Positions 33,684 to 42,659 are shown, numbered from the stretch's first letter. The stretch: DNA of 48,467 nt from Bacillota bacterium (GCA_023393065.1 JAEWMX010000003.1:1-48467); one strand, 5' to 3'. The notes: a model not told the origin generated them from the sequence alone. Program-made: numbers and translations.

Positions 33684-33708
33684 AAAAAATTCCTCGATTA
33701 GCGAGGAA
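33684..33708 (-). terminator. riboswitch expression platform hairpin
   Basis: On the minus strand TTCCTCG, a five-base loop, CGAGGAA and six T residues, ending at the thiT start codon. It has the form of an intrinsic terminator, and its 3' arm also contains GAGGAA, the only ribosome site, so control could be transcriptional, translational or both. Confidence 0.75.
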
Positions 33709-33724
33709 CAAAAGAATAAATTCA

Positions 33725-33801
33725 TTCCTCCGCTAGCATTACCTAGATCAGGTCAGGTCTCCTTCGTTCGCAAGGTATTCTCAGCCCACGCGTGAGCTCC
33801 C
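33725..33801 (-). promoter_or_regulatory. TPP (THI-box) riboswitch aptamer
   Basis: Reading the minus strand, the conserved core is present in order: a GGG...CTGAGA element, ATACC, then ACCTGATCTAGGTAATGCTAGCGGAGGA as its recognisable parts CTGATC, GGTAATGC and AGCGGAGGA. These are the pyrimidine- and pyrophosphate-sensing helices of the thi-box. It sits directly before the ThiT-like gene. Confidence 0.93.
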
Positions 33802-33809
33802 TTAGATAA

Positions 33810-33838
33810 AGTATAGTCTTTTTAGTTCTCCCAGACAA
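33810..33838 (-). promoter_or_regulatory. promoter for the TPP riboswitch-thiT unit
   Basis: TTGTCT (33833-33838) and TATACT (33810-33815) on the minus strand with a 17-base spacer. The -35 lies within the last codons of ung, and the predicted start is just before the aptamer. Confidence 0.7.
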
Positions 33839-34475
33839 TCGGAGATATGTTGTGTTCTTTTAGAAAAGCGTTAGTTTGGGAGAAATGGCGATTGCCAAAC
33901 CACCCACCGCGATTCGCGCTCAGAGGCGATGGATGAACGCATGTTAAGACATGGTGACTAGGGTTTGTTATCTTTTTAAGATATTTTTTGGCAAAGCCGC
34001 CCCACAAGAGAAAGACGATGGGCTGTGGTAGCTTGTTGATGTAATCCAAGACATCATCCATGAATTGTTCATATTCGGGAAGGCGATGAGAGAGAGCCTC
34101 GCTCTGACGAACGGTCAAATACGCGTTAAGAAGGAGGACTCCTTGCTTAGCAAGATAGGTCAAGTCACCATCATTTTTCATCTTGACGCCAAGGTCGCTT
34201 TCGATTTCTTTATAGATGTTGATTAGGCTAGGCGGAAGTCGAACCGAAGAAGGAACCGAAAAAGAGAGCCCCATCGCTTGATTAGGTTCGTGATAAGGAT
34301 CTTGACCGATGATGACGACTTTGATTGTCTCCGGAGCGGTTAAATTGAAAGCATTAAAAACGAGGTGGCGAGGAGGATAAACAACATGTTTAGCGTATTC
34401 TTCGTCAAGAAAAGATTTAAGGCGTTTAGCATAGTCTTTTTGTGCGACTTCTTTAAAGAATATATCCCAGCTCAT
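33822..34475 (-). CDS. ung: uracil-DNA glycosylase
   Basis: A family 1 uracil-DNA glycosylase that removes uracil from DNA. GQDPYH (57-62) contains catalytic Asp59, LLLNAYLTVR is the uracil-specificity strand, and HPSPLSANRGGWFGNRHF contains the minor-groove loop with its His. The 217-residue length is standard. The end of the gene carries the promoter of the neighbouring riboswitch gene. Confidence 0.97.
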   Translation of the reverse strand: MSWDIFFKEVAQKDYAKRLKSFLDEEYAKHVVYPPRHLVFNAFNLTAPETIKVVIIGQDPYHEPNQAMGLSFSVPSSVRLPPSLINIYKEIESDLGVKMKNDGDLTYLAKQGVLLLNAYLTVRQSEALSHRLPEYEQFMDDVLDYINKLPQPIVFLLWGGFAKKYLKKITNPSHHVLTCVHPSPLSANRGGWFGNRHFSQTNAFLKEHNISPIVWEN

Positions 34476-34524
34476 GTCTTATTTCTTTCCCGATATTTTA
34501 TTATATTAGCATATTGATACAATG

Positions 34525-34530
34525 TATAAT
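34525..34530 (+). promoter_or_regulatory. -10 element for the second glycan locus
   Basis: TATAAT, 18 bases before the ATG at 34549. An AGTAGGA sequence between them may be a weak ribosome site. Confidence 0.45.
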
Positions 34531-34548
34531 TAACAAGTAGGATTGGCC

Positions 34549-35652
34549 ATGAAAGTACTCTTCGTTTTTAATCACCAGGCTCCTTACAAAGTAAGGCTGT
34601 TTAACGAACTCAGCAAAGAAGTGGAAGTCACGGCGTTGTTTGAACGCCTCAAGGATAGCGACCGCGATCCGCGGTTTTATGGTGGCGAAAACATCGACTT
34701 TAAAACCGTCTATATCAAAGGTCTAAATCTCGGTCACGATAACCATTTGTCACGGGGTGTCGTCAAGCATCTGAAGAACAATGAATATGACATGGTCATC
34801 ATGAATGGTTGGCACACTTTTAGCGAGATGGCCGCCATCAATTACTTAAAAAAACACGGCAAACCATATGTTTTTTACATAAATGGCGGCATTATTCGCA
34901 AGAAAGAAACTAACCTTCTTAAAAAGATTAAGACCCGCTATATCAGTGGAGCAGATCTTTATTTTTCGCCGGATGAAAACTCCAATAAGTATTTAATCCA
35001 CTATGGCGCGGAGCCAGATAAAATAGTCAATTACCCATACTCGACAATCTATGAGCGCGAGATTCTCAGAGAGCCTGTCTCACCACAAGAAAAGGCGGAG
35101 ATTCGGAAGAGTCTTAATCTCGATGCCGCGAAAGTGTTTGTCTCCTGCGGGCAATTCATTCCTCGCAAAAACTTCATGCGCCTCATCTCCTATTGGAAAA
35201 AACGACCCAAAAATCATCTCCTCATCTTAATCGGCGGCGGGCCTGAAGAGAAGAAATATCGGAAGTTAATTAAAGGGCTCGGACTTACGAACATTCGAAT
35301 TCTCAATTTCCAATCTCGCCATGTCGTCTTTAACTATTTTAAGGCTGCTGATGTCTATCTCTTTCCAAGCAAAGAAGACATTTACGGCCATGTCGTGAAC
35401 GAAGCCCTATCTCAAGCTTTACCAGTCATTTCTAACCACAATGTCAACTCCGCTCAGCACTTGATAAGAGACGGAGAAAATGGCTTTGTCATCGATTTTG
35501 ATAACGGCGATGAGATCGATGAGGCAATAAGCAAAACGCTCGATAATCGAAATATGGCAACAGCCGCTCTCGATACCGCTCGGCAAAACACTATCGAATT
35601 GATGGCAAAAACTCATATCGACGCTTTTTACAATTGGATGTGCCACAAATGA
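34549..35652 (+). CDS. glycosyltransferase family 4
   Basis: A 367-residue GT-B protein. The N-terminal segment (MKVLFVFNHQAPYKVRLFNEL, key part NHQAPYKVRLF) and the C-terminal donor site with FVSCGQFIPRKN, IGGGPEEKKYRKL and FPSKEDIYGHVVNEALSQALPVI are typical of GT4; the Glu of PSKEDIYGHVVNEA is the phosphate-contact residue. An ATG at 34549 is preferred over TTG two codons upstream, as a GGA-like site fits the ATG. It overlaps the next glycosyltransferase gene by four bases. Sugar unknown. Confidence 0.85.
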   Translation: MKVLFVFNHQAPYKVRLFNELSKEVEVTALFERLKDSDRDPRFYGGENIDFKTVYIKGLNLGHDNHLSRGVVKHLKNNEYDMVIMNGWHTFSEMAAINYLKKHGKPYVFYINGGIIRKKETNLLKKIKTRYISGADLYFSPDENSNKYLIHYGAEPDKIVNYPYSTIYEREILREPVSPQEKAEIRKSLNLDAAKVFVSCGQFIPRKNFMRLISYWKKRPKNHLLILIGGGPEEKKYRKLIKGLGLTNIRILNFQSRHVVFNYFKAADVYLFPSKEDIYGHVVNEALSQALPVISNHNVNSAQHLIRDGENGFVIDFDNGDEIDEAISKTLDNRNMATAALDTARQNTIELMAKTHIDAFYNWMCHK

Positions 35653-36818
35653 AAATTCTATATGTCTCGGGAGCGATGAAGGATAGCGATTTTAACAATT
35701 ATGTTAAAAACGCGAAGTACCACATTAATCCAAGCAATCAGAACTTCCACTACCGCTTTTTAAAAGCCTTGTCCACACAAGAGAAAATACGAGCTTTGAC
35801 TCTCCGGCCTTTTGCCAAAGGTCTATTTGATTTTGATGAGCTCAAATTCGATAAGGGAAATGATGGCAACATCTCATTTGATTATTTACCAGATAAGTCG
35901 AATCGCTTATACAAGCTATTTACCAGAAATCACGCTTTGAAAAGGGCGATATCCCATACTATTAAGGGTCTTGGAAATGACGTTGTTGTCATCGTCGATT
36001 CAATGAAGTTTGCATTAGCAAAAGCCGCACTGAAAGCAGCGAAGGAAAACAGTGTGAAGGCCATAGCGATCGTCACCGACAATCCCAAACTTCTATCCAA
36101 CGAATCGCGGCTATATTCGCGAGCCGTTTTTTCACTATACAAGAAATATGATGGTTTTATCGCTTTATCTTCTGATTTAAACAAACTTGCCAATAAGCAA
36201 AATAAGCCATCGTACGTCTTTAGCGGCTTTGCCGATGACTTCGTTAAAACACCAAAGCCACAAGAAAAACCTTACTTCTTTTTCTGTGGTGCGCTTTATG
36301 AACGCTATGGGATATTAAATATGATTGAAGCCTTTAAACAATTGAAGACAGATCGTGAACTGTTAATTGCCGGTCACGGACCGTTGATTGACAAAATCAA
36401 AGAGACGACCATGGAAGATTCTCGAATTCGTTATCTCGGATTATTGTCTCGTGAAAAGATTCACCAGTATGAACAGCACGCTGAGTTAAATATTAATCCG
36501 CGTCTATATGACACCAATCTCGATAAGTATTCGGTGCCGAGCAAAGTCTTGGAATACCTATCGAGCGGCGCGCCTTTGCTCTCGACTTGGCACACGAGTC
36601 TTCGCGATGAATTCTGCGGCGAAGCCATCTGGGTAAAAGATGGTTCGATCGACGAGCTTCGCAAAGCGATGGACTTGTTTTTGCATATTCAAAATGGCGA
36701 CATGAAGCAAAAAGCCCTCCTCGCCAAAGAGAAGGCACTCGCTAAATATGGTCTCGAAAACCAAGGCAAATTAATTTACGAATTTATACTCTCTAACAGC
36801 TCACGCTCGATTGACTGA
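35649..36818 (+). CDS. glycosyltransferase family 4-like
   Basis: A 389-residue GT-B-type protein: FFCGALYERYGILNMIEAF, LLIAGHGPLIDKI and a VPSKVLEYLSSGAPLLST donor segment with Lys and Glu as in GT4 enzymes of the FHDC-like group. The N-terminal half is poorly conserved. ATG at 35649 overlaps the preceding stop as ATGA and is preferred to a TTG five codons earlier. Its last 43 bases overlap, tail to tail, the opposing glycosyltransferase gene. Confidence 0.8.
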   Translation: MKILYVSGAMKDSDFNNYVKNAKYHINPSNQNFHYRFLKALSTQEKIRALTLRPFAKGLFDFDELKFDKGNDGNISFDYLPDKSNRLYKLFTRNHALKRAISHTIKGLGNDVVVIVDSMKFALAKAALKAAKENSVKAIAIVTDNPKLLSNESRLYSRAVFSLYKKYDGFIALSSDLNKLANKQNKPSYVFSGFADDFVKTPKPQEKPYFFFCGALYERYGILNMIEAFKQLKTDRELLIAGHGPLIDKIKETTMEDSRIRYLGLLSREKIHQYEQHAELNINPRLYDTNLDKYSVPSKVLEYLSSGAPLLSTWHTSLRDEFCGEAIWVKDGSIDELRKAMDLFLHIQNGDMKQKALLAKEKALAKYGLENQGKLIYEFILSNSSRSID

Positions 36819-37969
36819 GCGACTTTATGTAATTCAAAGTGCTCTTCGTAGTACTTTTTATTTCGCTTACCCATCTCTTCTTTTCGTTCGGAAGAAAGGT
36901 TGATGATTTCTTCCATCGCTTTGGCGATACTGGCGGCATCTTGCTCTGCCAAAACCGCGCCTTTTGCCACGAGCAACACATCGCGACCATCACCGCTTAA
37001 TGAACCGATAATCGGGCGGCCGTATTTAAGATATTGGACTAGTTTATTAGGAATTGTTTTGCCTACTGTCCCACCTTCTTTGAGCGGAACGATTAACGCA
37101 TCGGCATTCGCATAGAGAGTAACGGCTTTTTCAAGCGGTAGAGGTCCATAATATGTGACGATGTTTTCCAAATTGTTATTGGTAATATAACGCTTTAAGT
37201 TTTCGGATTGCAAACCCATGCCGGCGAGATGAATCTCGACATCGCCGCGCGAACCGATAATTTTACCGGCCTCGGCAATTTCAGTAATAAGTTGAAGGGT
37301 TCCGATATTTCCGACATAGACGAAATTGTATTTTTTCTTAAATTGGGCAGGCGCCAGTTTTTCGTGAACCCCTAGAGAAGGTTGTGGCACATAGGCGAAT
37401 GGCTTATTGCTAATTTTCAGCACTTCTTTGAAGTAATCCACAAAAGACGGCGAAGAAACCATGATTTTATCACAGCCTAGATATAGTTTACGGCTCCAGC
37501 GAAATAGCAGCTTGTATGTTAACGAGTTTTTCTTGACGGCACCGGTCACGACCGTCGATTCGGGCCACAGATCGAGGCAGTGGAGGACATGCTTAACGCC
37601 GTGTTTTTTAGCATACAAAATGGCGGGCGCAATCGAAATTACGGGCGAAAGCGACACCGACATGACGATATCGAATTGCTCATCAAAGCCGCGGATAAAA
37701 GCTTTGGCGTTACGATGAAAAGAAAGGTAATTGCGAATTATCGAAAGACGACTTTGCTTGCGAGGGTAGAGATTAACGCGGTGAACCTTGACGCCGTCGA
37801 TCACTTCGTATTTGACTTTGCGGTATTCAGGAAGAATTTCGTTGTAGCAATAGTTGGGCTTGCCGGTGACGACGCTGACATCATGGCCCAACGCCACGAG
37901 TTCAGCGCAAATATCGGATACCGTAAAGCGTTCGGGGTAATAAAATTGGCAGACGACGAGGATTTTCAT
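36776..37969 (-). CDS. glycosyltransferase family 4, WbuB-like
   Basis: A 397-residue GT-B enzyme with the WbuB-type N-terminus (MKILVVCQFYYPERFTVSDI, key part YYPERF), GHDVSVVTGKPNY, then FVYVGNIGTLQ and the VPLKEGGTVGKTIPNKLVQYLKYGRPI donor site (key parts LKEGGTVGKT and PNKLVQYL). WbuB-like enzymes transfer deoxy-amino sugars in O-antigen synthesis, but specificity varies. The frame is open a further 62 codons upstream; I start at the ATG at 37969 because the homology begins there and a promoter with extended -10 lies just in front. Confidence 0.88.
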   Translation of the reverse strand: MKILVVCQFYYPERFTVSDICAELVALGHDVSVVTGKPNYCYNEILPEYRKVKYEVIDGVKVHRVNLYPRKQSRLSIIRNYLSFHRNAKAFIRGFDEQFDIVMSVSLSPVISIAPAILYAKKHGVKHVLHCLDLWPESTVVTGAVKKNSLTYKLLFRWSRKLYLGCDKIMVSSPSFVDYFKEVLKISNKPFAYVPQPSLGVHEKLAPAQFKKKYNFVYVGNIGTLQLITEIAEAGKIIGSRGDVEIHLAGMGLQSENLKRYITNNNLENIVTYYGPLPLEKAVTLYANADALIVPLKEGGTVGKTIPNKLVQYLKYGRPIIGSLSGDGRDVLLVAKGAVLAEQDAASIAKAMEEIINLSSERKEEMGKRNKKYYEEHFELHKVAQSIERELLESINS

Positions 37970-37982
37970 ATTTCGTTTTTTT

Positions 37983-37993
37983 ACTATAGCATA
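37983..37993 (-). promoter_or_regulatory. extended -10 promoter, nearly leaderless, for the WbuB-like gene
   Basis: On the minus strand TATGC directly followed by TATAGT, with 13 bases to the ATG at 37969 and no ribosome site in between. It supports this start over the longer frame. Confidence 0.5.
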
Positions 37994-38062
37994 GTATCGC
38001 ATATTTTGCGCTCGGCCTTTAGAAAAATTGAAAAAGGCAATGAATTTTTCGCATTTATCCCC

Positions 38063-38068
38063 TATAAT
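38063..38068 (+). promoter_or_regulatory. -10 element for the second flippase, nearly leaderless
   Basis: TATAAT, followed by ten bases and the ATG at 38079, leaves a leader of about four bases and no ribosome site. The -35 is weak. Confidence 0.45.
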
Positions 38069-38078
38069 CAATTTGATT

Positions 38079-39575
38079 ATGCACGAGACGACGAGAACGA
38101 ATGTCATCGTAAATCTGACGAGAACAATCGTTTTAACAATTCTTTCGTTCATCACTTTTCCGTTTGTCTGTCGCGTCTTGGGCGACGAGACGATCGGTCT
38201 CTACACATGGGCCAACACCTTCGTCTATTATTTTCTGATTTTAGCTCGCATTTCGATTCCTAACTTCGCGATACGCGAATGCGTAAGAGTTCGCGATGAC
38301 AAAAAGGCCTTGAGCAAAAAAGCCCAGGAGTTTTTTATTTTGCAATCAATTACGACGCTCCTCTCGTTTGCTCTGATGCTCATTTTTGTCTTCTCGGTTC
38401 CGGAGCTATTCACTAACCACGAAATCATCTTTATTCTCAGCATCAATTTCTTAACCGGAGTTTTCTCTTTTGAATGGATCTATATCGCTTTAGAAAAGCA
38501 TTTCTATATGGCCATGCGCTCAATTGTAATATTGACAATCAGCGCCATCTGCATCTTTATCTTTGTTAAATATCCCGAAGATATCTATCTCTACGCTTTC
38601 TTTACGGTAGGAGTAACGGTTTTGACCGTCCTCAGCAATATCTTTTACTTACCGAATTTCATCTCGTTTAAAAAGGAAGGATCATATGATTTTAGATCAT
38701 ATATCAAACCTCTCCTCGTCCTTTTTAGCATCTCTGTCGTCTTATCTTTATACAATCAGAGCGACACCTTCATCCTCGGCTTTCTAAATGCCGATAAAGC
38801 CGAAGTCGGAAGTTACTCCGTCGGTCTGAAAGGTGTTGATGTCATAATTGCCATCACCACGTCGTTAAGCGTTGTTTTCATGCCTCGGGCTAGTTATTAC
38901 TATCAGCTCGAAGACAAATCCTTCTTTCATAAACTCACGAAGTATTCAATCAACATCACCCTCTTCATCGCCATTCCCGCGATTGCATCGATGGCGACTT
39001 TAAGCGAGCCGATCACCCGCCTTATTTCCGGAAACTATCTCGGCGTCGGCGGCGACTTTCAAGAGTCGTGGACGATCTTGACCATTCTCGCTTCTTTGAT
39101 GGTGACCTATTCAATCGGCGATATTATTTACACTCAAGTGCTAATACCGATGAAAAAAGAAAAGATTTATCTCTACACGATTCTCATCGGCGCGGCTCTC
39201 GATATTATTTTATCTATCATCTTGGGATTATACGTTTTCAAAACCCATCCGGCGATCGGAGTGGCCCTCGCCACCGCCGTCACCGACGCGTTTATCATTG
39301 TCTTCTTGCTCATAAAAACTTGGAAATGGACGGGACATGCCGTCTTTAATCACAACAACTTAAAAATCTTCGCTCTCGGAGTCGCGGTCGCTCTCGTTTG
39401 CGCATTCATCGGGCCGATGCTCTTCGATGTCTTCTTAGTCCAATTCAATAACAATTATACGAGTGCATATTTGGCCGAACTCATCAGTGCCGTCGCCATC
39501 TCTGGCGTTATCTATCTCGTCGGTCTCTTGCTTTTAAAAGAAGATCTTGTCAGCTCGTTCGTCCGTAAAAAATAG
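38079..39575 (+). CDS. polysaccharide flippase (Wzx/PST), second copy
   Basis: A 498-residue MOP-superfamily exporter with about 14 helices. TRTNVIVNLTRTIVLTILSFITFPFVCRVLGDETIGLYTW (key part FPFVCRVLGDETIGLY) is the signature first helix-loop, and SIPNFAIRE (as ISIPNFAIRE) follows. The frame is open 17 codons further, but the ATG at 38079 lies right after a good -10 and begins the homologous region. With three neighbouring glycosyltransferases it forms a second glycan export set; no polymerase is in this block. It diverges from the WbuB-like gene. Confidence 0.85.
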   Translation: MHETTRTNVIVNLTRTIVLTILSFITFPFVCRVLGDETIGLYTWANTFVYYFLILARISIPNFAIRECVRVRDDKKALSKKAQEFFILQSITTLLSFALMLIFVFSVPELFTNHEIIFILSINFLTGVFSFEWIYIALEKHFYMAMRSIVILTISAICIFIFVKYPEDIYLYAFFTVGVTVLTVLSNIFYLPNFISFKKEGSYDFRSYIKPLLVLFSISVVLSLYNQSDTFILGFLNADKAEVGSYSVGLKGVDVIIAITTSLSVVFMPRASYYYQLEDKSFFHKLTKYSINITLFIAIPAIASMATLSEPITRLISGNYLGVGGDFQESWTILTILASLMVTYSIGDIIYTQVLIPMKKEKIYLYTILIGAALDIILSIILGLYVFKTHPAIGVALATAVTDAFIIVFLLIKTWKWTGHAVFNHNNLKIFALGVAVALVCAFIGPMLFDVFLVQFNNNYTSAYLAELISAVAISGVIYLVGLLLLKEDLVSSFVRKK

Positions 39576-39589
39576 TCAATATTTGCACA

Positions 39590-39615
39590 AAAAAACCGCA
39601 TTTTAAGCGGTTTTT
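39590..39615. terminator. bidirectional terminator between flippase and LRR gene
   Basis: AAAAACCGC, a seven-base loop, then GCGGTTTTT, with A- and T-runs on both sides. It can end transcription from the flippase on the plus strand and from the opp-LRR operon on the minus strand. Confidence 0.8.
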
Positions 39616-39631
39616 GTTATTTAGATGATGT

Positions 39632-41617
39632 TTATTCAGGAATATAAGTGACGTTATCTTCGATTGTTAATCCCGATGTGCCGAGCCAGTTTGCATTCCA
39701 ATTCGCGGTGTTGTTGTTGTGGGTCATGACGGTGATATGTAAGTCGCTGTCGCAACCGTTAAAGACATTCGGACCCATGGCGACGACGGTCGACGGAATA
39801 GTAATTGCTGTTAAGGCGATGCAATTTTCAAAAGCACGGTCCTTGATGGCTTGAATCGTATTAGGAATGACAATAGCGGCAAGTGAGACACAACCTCTAA
39901 AGAGATTAGCGTCTAAAACGATGTAGTTGGTGTTCGTCGGAAGGGTTACCGCTGTTAGCGAGATGCAGCCTTCAAACACCGCTGAATTGATGGCCCTGAC
40001 CGTGTTGGGAACCACGAATTGTTCTAAGGCGACGCAGTTCATAAACGCTTCGCGATAGATGGTGCTGATGAGAATAGATCGAGCTTCCTCGTCGATGATG
40101 ACTTCACGAAGTTGGCTAGCATTTTTGGCTAGAGAAGGAGCGATGAAGCGGATTGCGCTTGTCAAATCGAGAACTTCAATCGCGGTATTAGAAAAAATAA
40201 ACGAATCGGTATTGGCTTCGCCAAGTTGTTGAAGAGTAGATGGGAGCGTCACGCGATTAGACGGGCTTTCGACGACATTGTCTTTATCGACCAATAAAAG
40301 TTCTTTAAAACTTACTGAATTATTAAAAGCTTTGATCGTAATCTTTTGTAATCCTTGCGAAACTTGGTTCTCCACTAATTGACCGGTTTCTTCATCGAGG
40401 GTATATTCGGTTCTCGTCGTCCCAGTCGTGTTGTTGTAGGCATAGACACTAACGAGGTTAGGTGTGTCTTCAAACGTGCTGTCTTTTATCGTCCGGACAC
40501 TATAAGGAATTCTAAATTCGCTGATGGCGGTGCCGCGGAAAGCCGCGATGCCAATATCGAAAATTTTGCTATTCGGCGTGTACTCATCACTCGCCAAGAC
40601 AACCTCGCTAAGGCTGGTGCAACCATCAAAGACATAGTTGTTTAAAACGCTGAGTCCCGATGGAATCGTGATGCTTGTCATGGCGTGAGAGTTTTGAAAG
40701 GCGCCGACACCGATATATTTGAGATTAGCACCCAAGACGACTTCGCCGGTGAAATTTGTCTCTTTAAAAGCGTAGTCGCCGATCGATTCAATCTGATCTG
40801 ACCACTCCATGTTGATGAGCGAAGATGCGCCGTAGAAGGCTTCATCACCGATATATTTGATGTTGTCGCCGAGGTGGACTTCGTTTAAATTGACGCAGTT
40901 ATAGAGTAACTTATCGGAAATCGTCTCGAGATTGTCAGGAAATTCGGCATAGGTGATGCCGGGTTGATTCGCGAAAACACCGGCGCCGATCTGATCAAAG
41001 TTTCCGAGATTGAAATAGTGATCATGAGCGCTGATAGCTGGCGAATCCTCGCTTTTGACGATGGCTGTATCGGTTTCAAAAATACCTTTATAGGTATAAA
41101 GAATTGAACCGATGATGACTGCATCATCCGGATAGTTGGCGATGTAGGCCGTGTTGTTAAAAGCATCTGTTCCAATATAGTCTAAGGCACTCGGCACATT
41201 AAACTTTGTGAGGTTGACGCAGTTATTAAAGGCGTTTTCGCCTATCGAAACGATTGTTTCAGGGAAGATGACTTCTTCGAGGCGTTCGAGTCCAGCAAAG
41301 GCTGAAGGTCCGATGGCAGTCACCGGATAGCCCATCAACTTGCGCGGCACGCGGAAACGGGCCGGATAGTCGCTGTCGGAATAGACGCGGTCAATCGTCA
41401 CCGTGATTTGGCTTTCATCAGCCAAGTCGGAGCGATATGAGAAAGTGATGTAAGGCATCGTCACATAATCGAGCAAAACAAAGTAGATTAATGACGAGTA
41501 GGCTCCTCCGAGTAAGACGAGAATGCCGAGACAGACGGAAATAATCGTAATAATCTTGCGTCGTTTTGATTTAGTTTTTACTTCGACGGGGACGACGGCA
41601 AATTCTGGTCCATCCAT
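39632..41617 (-). CDS. BspA-type leucine-rich-repeat surface protein
   Basis: A 661-residue protein with a short cytoplasmic start, one membrane helix (about residues 22-50) and about 600 external residues made of some 14 LRR_5/BspA-type repeats. Typical repeats read SIGENAFNNCVNLTKFNVP and AFMNCVALEQFVVPNTVRAI, that is, IxxxAFxxCxxLxxVxIPxxV. No LPxTG or other wall-sorting motif is seen, so it is anchored by its N-terminal helix. BspA-like proteins bind host proteins or other cells. Its ATG overlaps the oppF stop by one base (TAATG), so translation is coupled to the peptide transporter. Confidence 0.88.
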   Translation of the reverse strand: MDGPEFAVVPVEVKTKSKRRKIITIISVCLGILVLLGGAYSSLIYFVLLDYVTMPYITFSYRSDLADESQITVTIDRVYSDSDYPARFRVPRKLMGYPVTAIGPSAFAGLERLEEVIFPETIVSIGENAFNNCVNLTKFNVPSALDYIGTDAFNNTAYIANYPDDAVIIGSILYTYKGIFETDTAIVKSEDSPAISAHDHYFNLGNFDQIGAGVFANQPGITYAEFPDNLETISDKLLYNCVNLNEVHLGDNIKYIGDEAFYGASSLINMEWSDQIESIGDYAFKETNFTGEVVLGANLKYIGVGAFQNSHAMTSITIPSGLSVLNNYVFDGCTSLSEVVLASDEYTPNSKIFDIGIAAFRGTAISEFRIPYSVRTIKDSTFEDTPNLVSVYAYNNTTGTTRTEYTLDEETGQLVENQVSQGLQKITIKAFNNSVSFKELLLVDKDNVVESPSNRVTLPSTLQQLGEANTDSFIFSNTAIEVLDLTSAIRFIAPSLAKNASQLREVIIDEEARSILISTIYREAFMNCVALEQFVVPNTVRAINSAVFEGCISLTAVTLPTNTNYIVLDANLFRGCVSLAAIVIPNTIQAIKDRAFENCIALTAITIPSTVVAMGPNVFNGCDSDLHITVMTHNNNTANWNANWLGTSGLTIEDNVTYIPE

Positions 41618-42657
41618 TATTTATTTCCTCCTTGTCTGACGATTTCTTTATAGGTGGCGAGCTCAGCGCTGTTGGCTCTTACAAAATGACCGGGTTCTAC
41701 TTCATAGAGTTGGGGCTCATCATCATGTGTATACTGATGCATCTGCGGGTGATAGACGACGACTTTTTTATACTTTTCGACGCGCGGATCAGGAATCGGC
41801 ACCGCCGAAAGAAGCGACTTGGTGTATGGATGAAGTGGAACTTCAAATAATCTTTCGGCGCTGGCGAGTTCAACGATTTTACCGTTGTAGATGACGCCGA
41901 TGCGATCCGAAATGTATTTGACGACTGATAAGTCGTGAGCGATAAATAGAACTGTTAAACCAGATTCCTTTTGGAATTCTTTAATCAGGTTTAAAACTTG
42001 AGCGCGAATCGAGACATCGAGAGCCGAAATCGGTTCATCGGCGACGATGAGTTCCGGTTTGATGATCATCGAACGAGCGATGCCAATTCTTTGACGTTGA
42101 CCACCGCTGAACTCATGCGGGTAACGTTTAAGGTGTTCGGGACGAAGGCCGACGCGGCGCATCATGTCCTCAACTTTTTCCAAGCGATCGGTCTCGTCTT
42201 CATAAAGGTGGAAAGCTCTTAAACCTTCCGAGACGATATAATCGACATTCGCCCGATCGTTTAGCGAAGCGCTCGGATCTTGGAAAATCATCTGAATTTT
42301 TTTCTTAACTTCGCGCGACAATGCGCGGCCGATTTTTCCGGAGATGCGGATGCCGTTATAAAGAATTTCGCCCTTGCTGACATTCGTGACGCGAATAAGG
42401 GAACGGCCGACTGTCGTCTTGCCCGAACCCGACTCGCCGACGAGACCAAAAATCTCGCCGCGCATGATATCGAGATTTAAACCTTCGATAATAATCCTTT
42501 CGACATTTCCGCGCTTGTAACCAATTTGCACATCTTTAAAAGAAACGATCGGATCATAGCCGTTAACAACGGCTGGTTTTACATCCAAAATCCCGGCTTT
42601 TTCGTGGGAATCTTTGCCGATTAAGGCTTTTTTCATGGATTCAAATATATTTTTCAT
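41617..42657 (-). CDS. oppF: oligopeptide ABC transporter ATPase OppF
   Basis: A 346-residue ABC ATPase. GESGSGKT (74-81) is Walker A, FSGGQRQRIGIARS the signature, LIVADEPISALD Walker B, and an AHD His follows. The C-terminal oligo_HPY region is shorter than in OppD and lacks the Fe-S cysteines of some dipeptide ATPases. It pairs with OppD on the cytosolic face. Its stop overlaps the LRR start. Confidence 0.94.
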   Translation of the reverse strand: MKNIFESMKKALIGKDSHEKAGILDVKPAVVNGYDPIVSFKDVQIGYKRGNVERIIIEGLNLDIMRGEIFGLVGESGSGKTTVGRSLIRVTNVSKGEILYNGIRISGKIGRALSREVKKKIQMIFQDPSASLNDRANVDYIVSEGLRAFHLYEDETDRLEKVEDMMRRVGLRPEHLKRYPHEFSGGQRQRIGIARSMIIKPELIVADEPISALDVSIRAQVLNLIKEFQKESGLTVLFIAHDLSVVKYISDRIGVIYNGKIVELASAERLFEVPLHPYTKSLLSAVPIPDPRVEKYKKVVVYHPQMHQYTHDDEPQLYEVEPGHFVRANSAELATYKEIVRQGGNK

Positions 42658-42659
42658 AT

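Noticed and set aside
33684..33725. Translation of ThiT from the ATG at 33725
   Set aside because: That start lies in the riboswitch end and would place a terminator hairpin inside the coding region; the ATG at 33683 follows a ribosome site.
36776..38155. The longer 459-residue form of the WbuB-like protein
   Set aside because: The first 62 residues lack family similarity and run across the divergent promoter region; the ATG at 37969 gives the standard N-terminus.
37580..38263. A 227-codon plus-strand open frame opposite the WbuB-like gene and its promoter
   Set aside because: It overlaps two well-supported genes on both sides and has no recognisable domain.
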